The position numbers and the translations under genes were made by a program. From assembly GCA_030616935.1 (NCBI GenBank), contig JAUWWJ010000025.1:1-10534 (forward strand): 10,534 nt of DNA, read 5' to 3'. Of this stretch, positions 1 through 7,384 are shown piece after piece. The notes under the pieces are model-generated. The model was not told the origin of the DNA and did no database searches. It saw only the letters and a list, made by a program, of their open reading frames with translations. The DNA comes from Planctomycetaceae bacterium (lineage in GTDB: Bacteria; Planctomycetota; Planctomycetia; Pirellulales; UBA1268). Position 1 is the stretch's first letter. Every line of letters starts with the position of its first letter.

Positions 1-3
1 TCT

Positions 4-31
4 AAGAAGAGGTCACACGCGGCCTCTTTTT
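4..31 (+). terminator. Rho-independent terminator hairpin, probably shared by converging genes
   Basis: An 8-bp stem is formed by AAGAGGTC (7-14) and GGCCTCTT (21-28), with one T-G wobble and a 6-nt loop. It is followed by more T residues (29-31, then GTT). Flanking A and T residues (4-6 and 29-31) can extend the stem, as is common in bidirectional terminators. On the plus strand it would end a gene lying to the left of the window. On the minus strand it sits just past the TAA stop of the lipoprotein gene, where the following T-run is weaker. Confidence 0.7.
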
Positions 32-32
32 G

Positions 33-1118
33 TTAGCCAAGTGCTTTTCTTAGTGCATTAAGATCAGCGTTACTCAGAGGAACAAATACAACGGGGTCTT
101 GGACCATTTCTGGATCGATGAGTCGGTAGCCAACAACACGAGATCCTTGGATGACTGGTCTTCTTCCATAACCAAACATCATGTTGTCAACTTTTTCGAA
201 AAAGTCCCCTAAGGTAATTTTTGTTGGGCGTGGCCTTCGGATGTAAAAAAGTTCAATAACATCTCGCCAGAAGTGTGGCACGAATTTTTGTCCAACATCG
301 GCATGACCAACGCAATCTCGATTTGTGCCAGCAATGAGTGTCGGTAATTGTTTCAAATGAAGTGACTGTGCGCGGCAGGAGTCGGTTATTGTCGTGGCAA
401 GGTTAATCATGAAGTCGGCACTGTAACAATCATCACATATGACTGTCAGATGACCGAGGTCAATGCTAGAAGAGTCGTTTGTGTGTGCCGCAGCAGTCAG
501 CAGTGTTTTTGCAAGTCGGTCAACCGGTATATGGTAGCTCTGAATTTCTTTCGGCAGCCCATGCCCCAGAACAATGATGGTTGTCGATATGTTTTGTGAC
601 TCAACTGCAGCAGCAACTGACTGAAGAAATGTGTCACCAACTTCTTCAAGGGTTTCTGAAGAGTTGGTTTTTTTAAAAATTGTGGAAGTGCAATCATAGG
701 CTGAAGCAAGCGATGAAATCTCTTTGGGGTCAAGGCCATGATCAGGATCGAGTAATCCGATTAAGTTGCAACCAGGCCCAATGACTGGAGCATCTGCAAC
801 GGCAGTTCTCTTCATATCAATAAATTGTGCAAGAGCGACCAGACGAGCGTGTCGTTGTGTTAAGGAGAGCCCACTTAAACTGTCAGAATATCGTTGTGAC
901 AGGTAATACAGCGACGGCTCAAGTTGGCGGTAGTGTTTTGGCGTGACGCCTAGCGCCTTGGAAACAGCAGGAGAGTCGGCTTGCTGGAATTCAATGAATT
1001 CTTCGGCGGAAAGTTTCGTTGATGTGGGAAGGAAATGGAGCGGGATGCATCCGGTTATGAGGAGGCAAAAAAGTCTCGCGAGTGCAGTCTGACAGTGGCG
1101 TGTTTGCTGAGTTTGCAT
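33..1118 (-). CDS. Predicted lipoprotein with caspase/legumain-like (clan CD) cysteine peptidase fold
   Basis: A 361-residue protein that I do not recognise as a named gene. The N-terminus has basic residues (R7, H8, R15), a short hydrophobic stretch and a lipobox I-T-G-C with Cys24, so it is probably a lipid-anchored envelope protein. The centre looks like a clan CD cysteine peptidase. A hydrophobic strand leads into Gly-His-Gly (residues 185-187, His186). About 45 residues later a second strand leads into D-D-C-Y-S (229-233, Cys231). A third strand, LPTLIAGTNRDC (258-269), is followed by a G-x-x-F-x-x-x-F segment, the order seen after the catalytic Cys in caspase-like proteins. The assignment rests on this motif order; the substrate is unknown and an inactive homologue is possible. 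No Shine-Dalgarno sequence precedes the ATG. The gene is divergent from imuA, has its own promoter, and ends against the terminator at the window edge. Confidence 0.72.
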   Translation of the reverse strand: MQTQQTRHCQTALARLFCLLITGCIPLHFLPTSTKLSAEEFIEFQQADSPAVSKALGVTPKHYRQLEPSLYYLSQRYSDSLSGLSLTQRHARLVALAQFIDMKRTAVADAPVIGPGCNLIGLLDPDHGLDPKEISSLASAYDCTSTIFKKTNSSETLEEVGDTFLQSVAAAVESQNISTTIIVLGHGLPKEIQSYHIPVDRLAKTLLTAAAHTNDSSSIDLGHLTVICDDCYSADFMINLATTITDSCRAQSLHLKQLPTLIAGTNRDCVGHADVGQKFVPHFWRDVIELFYIRRPRPTKITLGDFFEKVDNMMFGYGRRPVIQGSRVVGYRLIDPEMVQDPVVFVPLSNADLNALRKALG

Positions 1119-1154
1119 GGGTAATACTCGCAGGTGGGAGTGGAAGAGTCATCG

Positions 1155-1183
1155 ATTATACGACCAGACAAAGGTGTGCTGAA
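1155..1183 (-). promoter_or_regulatory. Promoter of the clan CD lipoprotein gene
   Basis: Read on the minus strand there is a perfect -10 box TATAAT (plus coordinates 1155-1160). A weak -35 TTCAGC (1178-1183, 3 of 6 consensus bases) lies 17 bp upstream. Transcription would start near 1148, giving a leader of about 30 nt before the ATG at 1118. The box lies about 55 bp from the SOS-like operator, so LexA bound there need not block this promoter. Confidence 0.5.
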
Positions 1184-1191
1184 TTGCAGTC

Positions 1192-1234
1192 TTGACGGTG
1201 CCGGCAAGATAAAATACTGTACATAAGTACATTA
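1192..1234 (+). promoter_or_regulatory. imuA promoter overlapped by a LexA/SOS-box-like operator
   Basis: TACTGTACATAAGTACATTA (1215-1234) matches 16 of 20 positions of the E. coli SOS-box consensus. Its core, TGTAC-N4-GTACA (1218-1231), is a perfect inverted repeat. A -35-like TTGACG (1192-1197) sits exactly 17 bp before TACTGT (1215-1220), which has the T-A-n-n-n-T pattern of a -10 box, so the operator would cover the -10 as at many SOS promoters. Transcription would start near 1227, about 30 nt before the GTG start of imuA. TATACT (1235-1240) is an alternative -10. imuA-imuB-dnaE2 cassettes are known LexA targets, which supports the reading; whether this organism's LexA recognises this motif is inference. 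Confidence 0.72.
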
Positions 1235-1248
1235 TATACTTTTGCCGG
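1201..1248. repeat. 48-bp imperfect dyad centred on the SOS-like operator
   Basis: The 7-bp perfect arms CCGGCAA (1201-1207) and TTGCCGG (1242-1248) share their axis (between 1224 and 1225) with the TGTAC-N4-GTACA operator. Comparing the two halves base by base gives 18 Watson-Crick pairs of 24, plus one G-T. It could be an extended protein-binding site or a cruciform. It could also be an RNA hairpin if transcription enters from upstream, and the right arm is followed by TTTT. Confidence 0.7.
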
Positions 1249-1257
1249 TTTTGCGTT

Positions 1258-2232
1258 GTGACAAAGCATATTCCCCCACATCCTTCGTGTACGGAACTTC
1301 ACCAGATGGCTGGTCATGCGCAGTTGCAGCAACTTTCTCGCATGGTTTCAGAAGGTTCCTCGTTGCCGGGATGCATTGAAGAGAGAGCCGGCCCAACGGT
1401 CGTGAGTAGTGGACTGCCATCACTCGACCGCCTTCTGAGATACAGAGGGGTGCGGCTGGGCACTCTTATGGAATGGCTTGAGTCCGACGATGAGAGTATG
1501 GCATCAGCTTCTGGGGCAACAACGTTCGCTCTAGCTGTGGCTATGCATTTGCAGAACACGAACGTATCAACTGGGTGTCGTCCTGTGGTGCTTGTAGATC
1601 GCGGAAGAAGTTTTTATCCACCATCTGTCATGCCGTGGCTAGAACAGTCAGCACGATTTACTTCAGTGAAAGATTCTTCACCGATTCGTAATCGTCGTGG
1701 CAGGGGGAGTGCAATAGCTGGTAGAGAAGAACACTTGCTTTACATTGTATATCCTGCGGATGAAGCCGATGAATTCTGGTCAATTGATCAGCTTCTGCGT
1801 TGCCCAAGCATTGCAGCAGTGGTTGGATGGCCAAAAAATGTTTCATCTACAGTAATGCGTCGATGGCAAATGGCTGCAAAGTCAAGTGGTACTGTGGGGT
1901 TGCTTGTGCGACCATCCCATGCCCGTCGTGAGCCAACATGGGCAGAAGCACGAATTCAAGTGGAGCCGTCCCCTGCTCTTCAAAGCAGATGTCAGCATGC
2001 AGCATTGTGCAAGGCATGTAGTCCAGGAAGACATCAACCAGCCTCGGGTCGCTGGATTCATTCTCGTGCCTTCACGCTGATGCAAGTTGGTGGTCAATGG
2101 GACACAGTGACTGCCGTACCTGAACCCTCGGTAAAGTGTGTTCTTGATCTTGCTAGAGGAAAAGAACACGTTGGTTTTTATGAGACAATGGAGCGGCCGG
2201 AATGTCAGAAAAAAATACGTTGCGCATCATGA
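1258..2232 (+). CDS. imuA: ImuA, RecA/SulA-like accessory protein of the SOS mutasome
   Basis: A 324-residue member of the ImuA family, which works with ImuB and DnaE2 in damage-induced translesion synthesis and mutagenesis in the cytoplasm. A RecA-like core begins at SSGLPSLDRLL (residues 50-60). The expected Walker A position holds ESMASASGATTFAL (79-92), with SGATT in place of GxGKT, so ATP binding is doubtful. The VVLVDRGRSFYPP strand (110-122) stands where RecA has its VYIDTE-type strand. The later stretch AAVVGWPKN and LRRWQ-like MRRWQMAAKSSGTVGLLVRP (200-219) is typical of ImuA. The GTG start is the first possible one after an in-frame stop at 1210-1212; no Shine-Dalgarno sequence is visible and the leader is short. 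A Cys/His cluster at residues 245-259 is unusual. The 3' end overlaps imuB by 31 bp. The preceding SOS-like operator suggests LexA control. Confidence 0.85.
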   Translation: MTKHIPPHPSCTELHQMAGHAQLQQLSRMVSEGSSLPGCIEERAGPTVVSSGLPSLDRLLRYRGVRLGTLMEWLESDDESMASASGATTFALAVAMHLQNTNVSTGCRPVVLVDRGRSFYPPSVMPWLEQSARFTSVKDSSPIRNRRGRGSAIAGREEHLLYIVYPADEADEFWSIDQLLRCPSIAAVVGWPKNVSSTVMRRWQMAAKSSGTVGLLVRPSHARREPTWAEARIQVEPSPALQSRCQHAALCKACSPGRHQPASGRWIHSRAFTLMQVGGQWDTVTAVPEPSVKCVLDLARGKEHVGFYETMERPECQKKIRCAS

Positions 2233-4007
2233 CAATATCGTTACCTCGTTGGCCTGTGCAGCGGCAGTTGCTCCAGTATCCAGGGTTTCGTGAGCTCCCC
2301 GTTTTTGTTTGTCGACAGAATGCACGTGGTGTTCTGTCAGTTGTATCCTGGGCCTGGGTTATGCCTCCTGCGGAGTGCATGAGATCTCGGCCAGTGATTC
2401 AGCCGGGCTTTTCATTATCAGAAGCATTGGCGGTACTCGCTTCGGTGTATGGCCAACGGGCTTCTCGTGTGGCGCGTGTTATTCCGGAAGATAGTATGGG
2501 AGATACTCGTGTACTTGAGTCGTTGGGTCGCTGGTGTCACAGATTTTCTCCACTTGTTGCAATTGGTCCGGAGGTTATTCATGGTGCGAATCACGGGAAG
2601 TCAAGAAGACAAAGTGTTTGTTCTGCCAGGAGTCTGCAAGTCGATGTTTCGGACACAGCTCGCTTTTTTGGTGGTGAGTCGTCACTTCTTCGTACAGTGG
2701 TTTGGACGTTAGCTGCTCGCGGAATCCATGCTCGGGCAGCCATTGCTGATACTTCAGCAGCCTCCTGGGCAGCAGCCCTTTCTGCTGACCACATTGCTAC
2801 AAAGAGCCAGCATGCATTGGGCGAGTTGCAGAAATTGCCAAGGAGCGATCCGCGTCGTTCTGCTCTTTTAGGAAATGGAGCAGGTCGTGGTTCCCATCAT
2901 GGCCATTGGTTGGATCGTCAGCAACGATGGGTCCTTGTGCCTCCAGGTCGGCAGCGACAATCTCTTCATTCACTGCCGCTTCGGTCACTACAGTTGCCGG
3001 TCGATGTCGTTGATTCGTTGGCTGAAGTAGGCATCGATTCGATTGGGAAGTTATTGCGTTTGCCAAGAGTAAGTCTTCAGGAACGTTTTGGATCAATTGT
3101 TCCCTTACAGGTATCTCGTTTTCTTGGTGATGTGTCAGATCCACTCACGCCATTGAATGGAAGTGAGCTTTTGGCAGCAAATCATTCATTTGAAATGCCA
3201 GTTCTTGGCCGTGAGATTGACTCCACGTACTTCCGGACATTGATTGAAAGGCTAGTTCGTCAATGTCTTCAGCCACTAGTGAATACAAATCGTGGAGTAA
3301 GTAGTCTGCAAGTAAGGCTTGATGCGAATGAAGGTCATGGCCCAACAGTCATTGAGGTTGGTCTTTATAAGCCAACGGTACAGGTGAGGCACCTTGTTGA
3401 TCTTGTAATGTTGCGATTTGAGAGGACGCGGCTTCCCAGAGAAATTGTTGATGTGTCAATAGAAGTCATGTCAGCAGGTACGTTGCCCTATCGGCAGCAG
3501 AATCTTTTTCGCGGGCCAACGCAATCAGATACATCACGGTTTGAGATACTTCTTAATCGCCTAGTCAGTCGCTTAGGGAGTGGTGCAGTTGTTGAGCCAC
3601 GGTTGCTTGCTGACATACAGCCAGAAGCATCGTGGGTCGCAGCGCCAGTAGTTAGTGTGATAGGTCTTTCAAAGTCGCATCGTTCAGGCCATCTGCTTGA
3701 ATCAAGCAGGCCTCATTTTTCAAAGCCTGTTGTAGGACCTAGCCGTCCAACTTTTCTGCTTTCCAGTCCCCGTTTGATCGACGTGCCTTCGTTAAGTGCT
3801 GATGGACTCCCTGTACGTTTCCGCTGGAAAGGGCAGTTTCATGTAGTGATGCGTTCTCGTGGACCAGAGCGAATTGAAACGGCTTGGTGGCGGGGTCCAA
3901 CCGTTCGTCGAGACTATTACATCTTTGAAACTGATCATGGAGGTCGTTTCTGGATGTTCCGTGGCCTTCGGAAACGATCCTGGTTTCTTCATGGAACATA
4001 TGGATGA
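2202..4007 (+). CDS. imuB: ImuB, catalytically degenerate Y-family polymerase-like protein
   Basis: A 601-residue ImuB. In this family the protein does not polymerise; it links DnaE2 and ImuA to the sliding clamp. The Y-family active-site acids are absent: the first motif reads TISLPRWPVQR (11-21) instead of an acidic D-x-D-x-F motif, and the second reads LQVDVSDTARFFGGE (145-159) instead of SxDE. A helix-hairpin-helix stretch, VGIDSIGKLLRLPRVSLQERFG, spans 276-297. RQQNLF (431-436) resembles a clamp-binding Q-x-x-L-F motif. The C-terminal ImuB domain (about 538-601) has the diagnostic RGPERI, WWRGPTVRRDYY, FWMFRGLR and WFLHG blocks. The start at 2202 keeps the usual basic-hydrophobic first strand (L-R-I) ahead of the LPRW motif. 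The alternative ATG at 2229 overlaps the imuA stop as ATGA and would give 592 residues. Neither start has a good Shine-Dalgarno sequence, so translational coupling to imuA is likely. Confidence 0.9.
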   Translation: MSEKNTLRIMTISLPRWPVQRQLLQYPGFRELPVFVCRQNARGVLSVVSWAWVMPPAECMRSRPVIQPGFSLSEALAVLASVYGQRASRVARVIPEDSMGDTRVLESLGRWCHRFSPLVAIGPEVIHGANHGKSRRQSVCSARSLQVDVSDTARFFGGESSLLRTVVWTLAARGIHARAAIADTSAASWAAALSADHIATKSQHALGELQKLPRSDPRRSALLGNGAGRGSHHGHWLDRQQRWVLVPPGRQRQSLHSLPLRSLQLPVDVVDSLAEVGIDSIGKLLRLPRVSLQERFGSIVPLQVSRFLGDVSDPLTPLNGSELLAANHSFEMPVLGREIDSTYFRTLIERLVRQCLQPLVNTNRGVSSLQVRLDANEGHGPTVIEVGLYKPTVQVRHLVDLVMLRFERTRLPREIVDVSIEVMSAGTLPYRQQNLFRGPTQSDTSRFEILLNRLVSRLGSGAVVEPRLLADIQPEASWVAAPVVSVIGLSKSHRSGHLLESSRPHFSKPVVGPSRPTFLLSSPRLIDVPSLSADGLPVRFRWKGQFHVVMRSRGPERIETAWWRGPTVRRDYYIFETDHGGRFWMFRGLRKRSWFLHGTYG

Positions 4008-4084
4008 CGCGAATGAGTCACTTTTGTGTCGTGCTTTGAGGACTTGACCGAACAGGTTATTGATTTAGGAATTGAGGTCGTGAG

Positions 4085-7000
4085 ATGCAGGGTTGTAGCC
4101 GCTATGCAGAACTTCACTGCACGACAAATTTTTCCTTTTTGCAGGGAGGCTCACATCCAGAGGAATTGGTCTCACAAGCGGCTTCTCTGGGGTATGCGGC
4201 ACTTGCGATAACAGATCGAGTGAGTCTATCTGGTGTCGTACGAGCGCACGCTGCGGCCAAAGAAGCTGGTGTTCACCTGATAATAGGTGCTGTTGTAGAG
4301 CCAATAGATGCTACACCACTTGTTCTATGGGTAACAAACAAGAAGGGGTATGAGAATCTGTGTCGTTTGTTGACAACGGGGCTTTTGAAGCAGGATTGTT
4401 TAAAGGGATATGGAGAAATTGACGGAAACGGATTACGAGATCACGATCCCCGGTGTTTCCTGACTGCTGATGAGGTGGCTGCTCATGCAGATGGTTTGCT
4501 AGCAGGCATTCCGTTATCTCAACTACGTGGGTCTGTCGAATCGGCAACTGTTTCTATTCGTGCATGGCAGGACAGACTTGGTAAGCAACTCTATGGGTTA
4601 GCAGAAGTTGCAATGGAAGGAGATGATCAAGAACGTCTGGCGGAGTATGCAAGTCTTTCTTATAAAACTCATATACCTTTGGTGGCCGCCGGTGATGTTC
4701 GCTACCACTGTCGTGATCGCCAGCCATTGCATGATGCTCTTGCTGCAGTGCGATACGGCAGGACGGTCGAGTCAATTCAGGAAAAATTGCTGTCGAACGG
4801 TGAGCGGCATCTACAGGACATCAAGCACGTTGTTGAACGTTTTTCCATCTTGCCAGGTGCGGTAGACCGCACGCTTGAGATTGCCAGCCGTTGTACGTTT
4901 TCACTGGATGATATTTCGTATGAATATCCTCATGCAGTTGTGCCGGTTGGTTGCACACCAATAGATTACTTGAGTGATCTAGCCTGGAAGGGAGCTCGAA
5001 AGCGTTACGACAATAAAGTTCCTGAAAAAGTAGCTGGACTTTTGAAGCATGAACTATCGCTTGTTCGTGAGCTTGGCTATGAGGCGTATTTCCTTACCGT
5101 ATTTGATTTGGTTCGGTTTGCTCGTCGGCGAGGTATTCTTTGTCAGGGGCGAGGGTCTGCAGCGAATTCAGCTATTTGTTATTGCCTCGGTATTACATCG
5201 GTTGATCCTGCTTGGACAAATGTGCTTTTCGAACGGTTTGTGAGCCGTGAGCGACAAGAGGCACCCGACATTGACGTTGATTTTGAGCATCACCGACGGG
5301 AAGAGGTGCTGCAATATATTTACACAACCTATGGTCGTATGCGTTCGGCAATGACTGCCGAAGTGATCTGTTACCGTTTGCGATCGGCCGTTCGGGATCT
5401 GGCGAAAGTACTCGGCTTCTCACTTGATCGAATCGATCAATTATCACGAATACTTGATGTCGGTGATCGTGCAGAGCAGTTGCCTGAAAGATTGGCTGAG
5501 TCGGGCATCGATCCATGTAGTGAATCAGGCCGACGACTTGTTGTGCTTGTAAATCAATTGGTTAGTTTTCCTCGCCATCTTGGGCAGCATGTGGGTGGCA
5601 TGGTGATAACTCGAGGAGATCTCTGTGAATTAGTGCCGATCCAGCCGGCCAGCATGGATGGCCGTACAGTCATTCAATGGGACAAGAACGATCTTGATGA
5701 AATCGGAATATTGAAAGTTGACTGTCTCTCTCTAGGGATGCTCTCAGCCATCCGTCGTGCATTTGATCTTGTGAAACAAGGTGGTGGACCGTGTCTCACA
5801 TTAGGGACAGTGCCAGCTGAAGATCCGCGTGTTTACGAAATGATTTCTCAGGCAGATACGGTAGGGGTATTTCAGATTGAGAGCCGTGCGCAGCGAAGCA
5901 TGTTGCCACGTTTGAAGCCAGCCTGTTTTTATGACTTAGTTATAGAAGTAGCGATTGTTCGTCCGGGGCCAATACAGGGGGGTATGGTGCACCCGTATCT
6001 TCGGCGACGTCAAGGAGAAGAATCTGTTAGTTATCCGAATCAGGCAATTCGAGAGGTGCTTGAAAAAACACTTGGTGTACCGTTGTTTCAAGAGCAGGCA
6101 ATGCGGCTTGCGGTAGTGGCTGCAGGATTTACTCCCGGAGAGGCTGATCAACTACGACGAGCAATGGGCGCTTGGCGCCGAACAGGGGTGATTCAGGAAT
6201 TTCATCAACGGCTAGTAGATGGAATGGTCTCACGGGGGCTTTCGTTGACTTTTGCGGAACAAGTCTTTCAGCAGTTGAGAGGCTTTGGTGAATACGGGTT
6301 TCCAGAGTCACACGCCGCTAGCTTTGCATTGTTGGTGTATGTCTCTGCTTGGCTCAAGTTCCATTATCCAGCGGAATTTACAGCTGCACTGCTCGGTAGT
6401 CAGCCAATGGGTTTTTATGCCCCAGCCCAACTTGTTCGCGATGCTCAAGAGCATGGCGTGACTGTTTTGCCTGTGTGTATCCAGAGTAGCGGATGGCATG
6501 CAGGACTTGAGACTTCTGGTGGAACTTTTCCTACTCTTCGACTTGGCCTCGAGCAGGTTCATGGGCTTGGCCAAACAAGTGGTCGTCAAATTGAAGAGGT
6601 TAGGAATGCAGGTCGATTCAAGAGTATTTATGATCTCACGAGGCGGTGTCAGCTAACACAGCCCCAAGTCCTTTCATTAGCTCGTGCCGGAGCTTTAAAG
6701 AGTTTGTCTGGAAGTCGAAGGCAGGCAATATGGAATTCAATGGAGCGTAAGCCAGAACCAGGGAGCATGCCACTGTTTGAAGGGCTGGCTGGTAATGGTT
6801 TTAATGAAACAGAAAGTATTTTTGATGAGACAGGGGGCTTGCCGACGACTTCACCTCTTGAAGAAGTGCTCTCGGATTATCGTGCATCAGGGCTTTCTCT
6901 CAAGGCTCATCCGCTGCAGTTTGTTCGTCCGCATCTTATACAGCACGGAGTCGTGACTGCTGCAGGTGCCTGTTCTTGTCCAGAAGGTCGCAGGGTCGTA

Positions 7001-7288
7001 GTTGTGGGCATTGTGTTGTCGCGTCAGCGTCCAGCGACAGCGAAAGGCACAATCTTTTTGACACTCGAAGACGAAACAGACATTGTTAATGTGGTTGTTC
7101 CGAAAGCTGTCTGGCAGCACTGTGATCCGAAAAACAGGCGGGCGACGGTATTAATGGTCAAAGGTCGAATTCAGCGGCGCGGGAACGTTGTGCATCTTTT
7201 GGCAAGGCGCCTGGAAGCTTGGGGTGAAGATGATGCGAATGAACTCTCGCTTGTTGATTTACCAAGGATGTCACGGGACTTTTGTTAA
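4085..7288 (+). CDS. dnaE2: DnaE2, error-prone DNA polymerase III alpha-type subunit
   Basis: A 1067-residue C-family DNA polymerase of the DnaE2 type, the catalytic member of the ImuA-ImuB-DnaE2 mutasome. The N-terminal PHP domain (about 7-75) starts YAELHCTTNFSFLQGGSHPEEL, the DnaE2 form. The first metal motif is H-C-T rather than H-x-H, so exonuclease activity there is unlikely. In the palm, PDIDVDF (394-400) supplies catalytic Asp397 and Asp399, and GILKVDCL (541-548) supplies Asp546. CQGRGSAANSA (353-363) and FPRHLGQHVGG (495-505) are conserved finger/palm blocks; GFGEYGFPESHAASFA (733-748) is a helix-hairpin-helix region signature. SMPLF (894-898) may bind the clamp. An OB fold lies at about 968-1040 (RQRPATAKG, LTLEDETD). 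Length is normal and the frame is unbroken. GAGGT (4074-4078) lies 6 nt before the ATG. The gene follows imuB by 77 bp with no terminator between, so one SOS operon is likely. Confidence 0.95.
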   Translation: MQGCSRYAELHCTTNFSFLQGGSHPEELVSQAASLGYAALAITDRVSLSGVVRAHAAAKEAGVHLIIGAVVEPIDATPLVLWVTNKKGYENLCRLLTTGLLKQDCLKGYGEIDGNGLRDHDPRCFLTADEVAAHADGLLAGIPLSQLRGSVESATVSIRAWQDRLGKQLYGLAEVAMEGDDQERLAEYASLSYKTHIPLVAAGDVRYHCRDRQPLHDALAAVRYGRTVESIQEKLLSNGERHLQDIKHVVERFSILPGAVDRTLEIASRCTFSLDDISYEYPHAVVPVGCTPIDYLSDLAWKGARKRYDNKVPEKVAGLLKHELSLVRELGYEAYFLTVFDLVRFARRRGILCQGRGSAANSAICYCLGITSVDPAWTNVLFERFVSRERQEAPDIDVDFEHHRREEVLQYIYTTYGRMRSAMTAEVICYRLRSAVRDLAKVLGFSLDRIDQLSRILDVGDRAEQLPERLAESGIDPCSESGRRLVVLVNQLVSFPRHLGQHVGGMVITRGDLCELVPIQPASMDGRTVIQWDKNDLDEIGILKVDCLSLGMLSAIRRAFDLVKQGGGPCLTLGTVPAEDPRVYEMISQADTVGVFQIESRAQRSMLPRLKPACFYDLVIEVAIVRPGPIQGGMVHPYLRRRQGEESVSYPNQAIREVLEKTLGVPLFQEQAMRLAVVAAGFTPGEADQLRRAMGAWRRTGVIQEFHQRLVDGMVSRGLSLTFAEQVFQQLRGFGEYGFPESHAASFALLVYVSAWLKFHYPAEFTAALLGSQPMGFYAPAQLVRDAQEHGVTVLPVCIQSSGWHAGLETSGGTFPTLRLGLEQVHGLGQTSGRQIEEVRNAGRFKSIYDLTRRCQLTQPQVLSLARAGALKSLSGSRRQAIWNSMERKPEPGSMPLFEGLAGNGFNETESIFDETGGLPTTSPLEEVLSDYRASGLSLKAHPLQFVRPHLIQHGVVTAAGACSCPEGRRVVVVGIVLSRQRPATAKGTIFLTLEDETDIVNVVVPKAVWQHCDPKNRRATVLMVKGRIQRRGNVVHLLARRLEAWGEDDANELSLVDLPRMSRDFC

Positions 7289-7384
7289 GTTGTACCGCGG
7301 TGTTCTTGGATGTCCTTGGCGTTTTCTGTTCTTGTTTTGGTATTGTCACAGCCTCTCATCTACCGTTTCCAATGCACAAGAAAA

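Noticed and set aside
4008..4084. A separate promoter or second SOS box ahead of dnaE2 (TTGACC at 4044)
   Set aside because: No adequate -10 lies at the right distance and there is no inverted-repeat operator; a shared imuA-imuB-dnaE2 transcript is simpler.
7294..7301. 8-bp perfect palindrome ACCGCGGT after dnaE2
   Set aside because: It has no loop, no following T-run and no extension beyond 8 bp, so it is neither a terminator nor a clear operator.
7310..7384. Extending purC upstream to the ATG at 7310, with a hydrophobic N-terminus
   Set aside because: SAICAR synthetase is cytosolic, and its conserved block begins soon after the 7385 ATG; the extra 25 residues look like untranslated sequence in an open frame.
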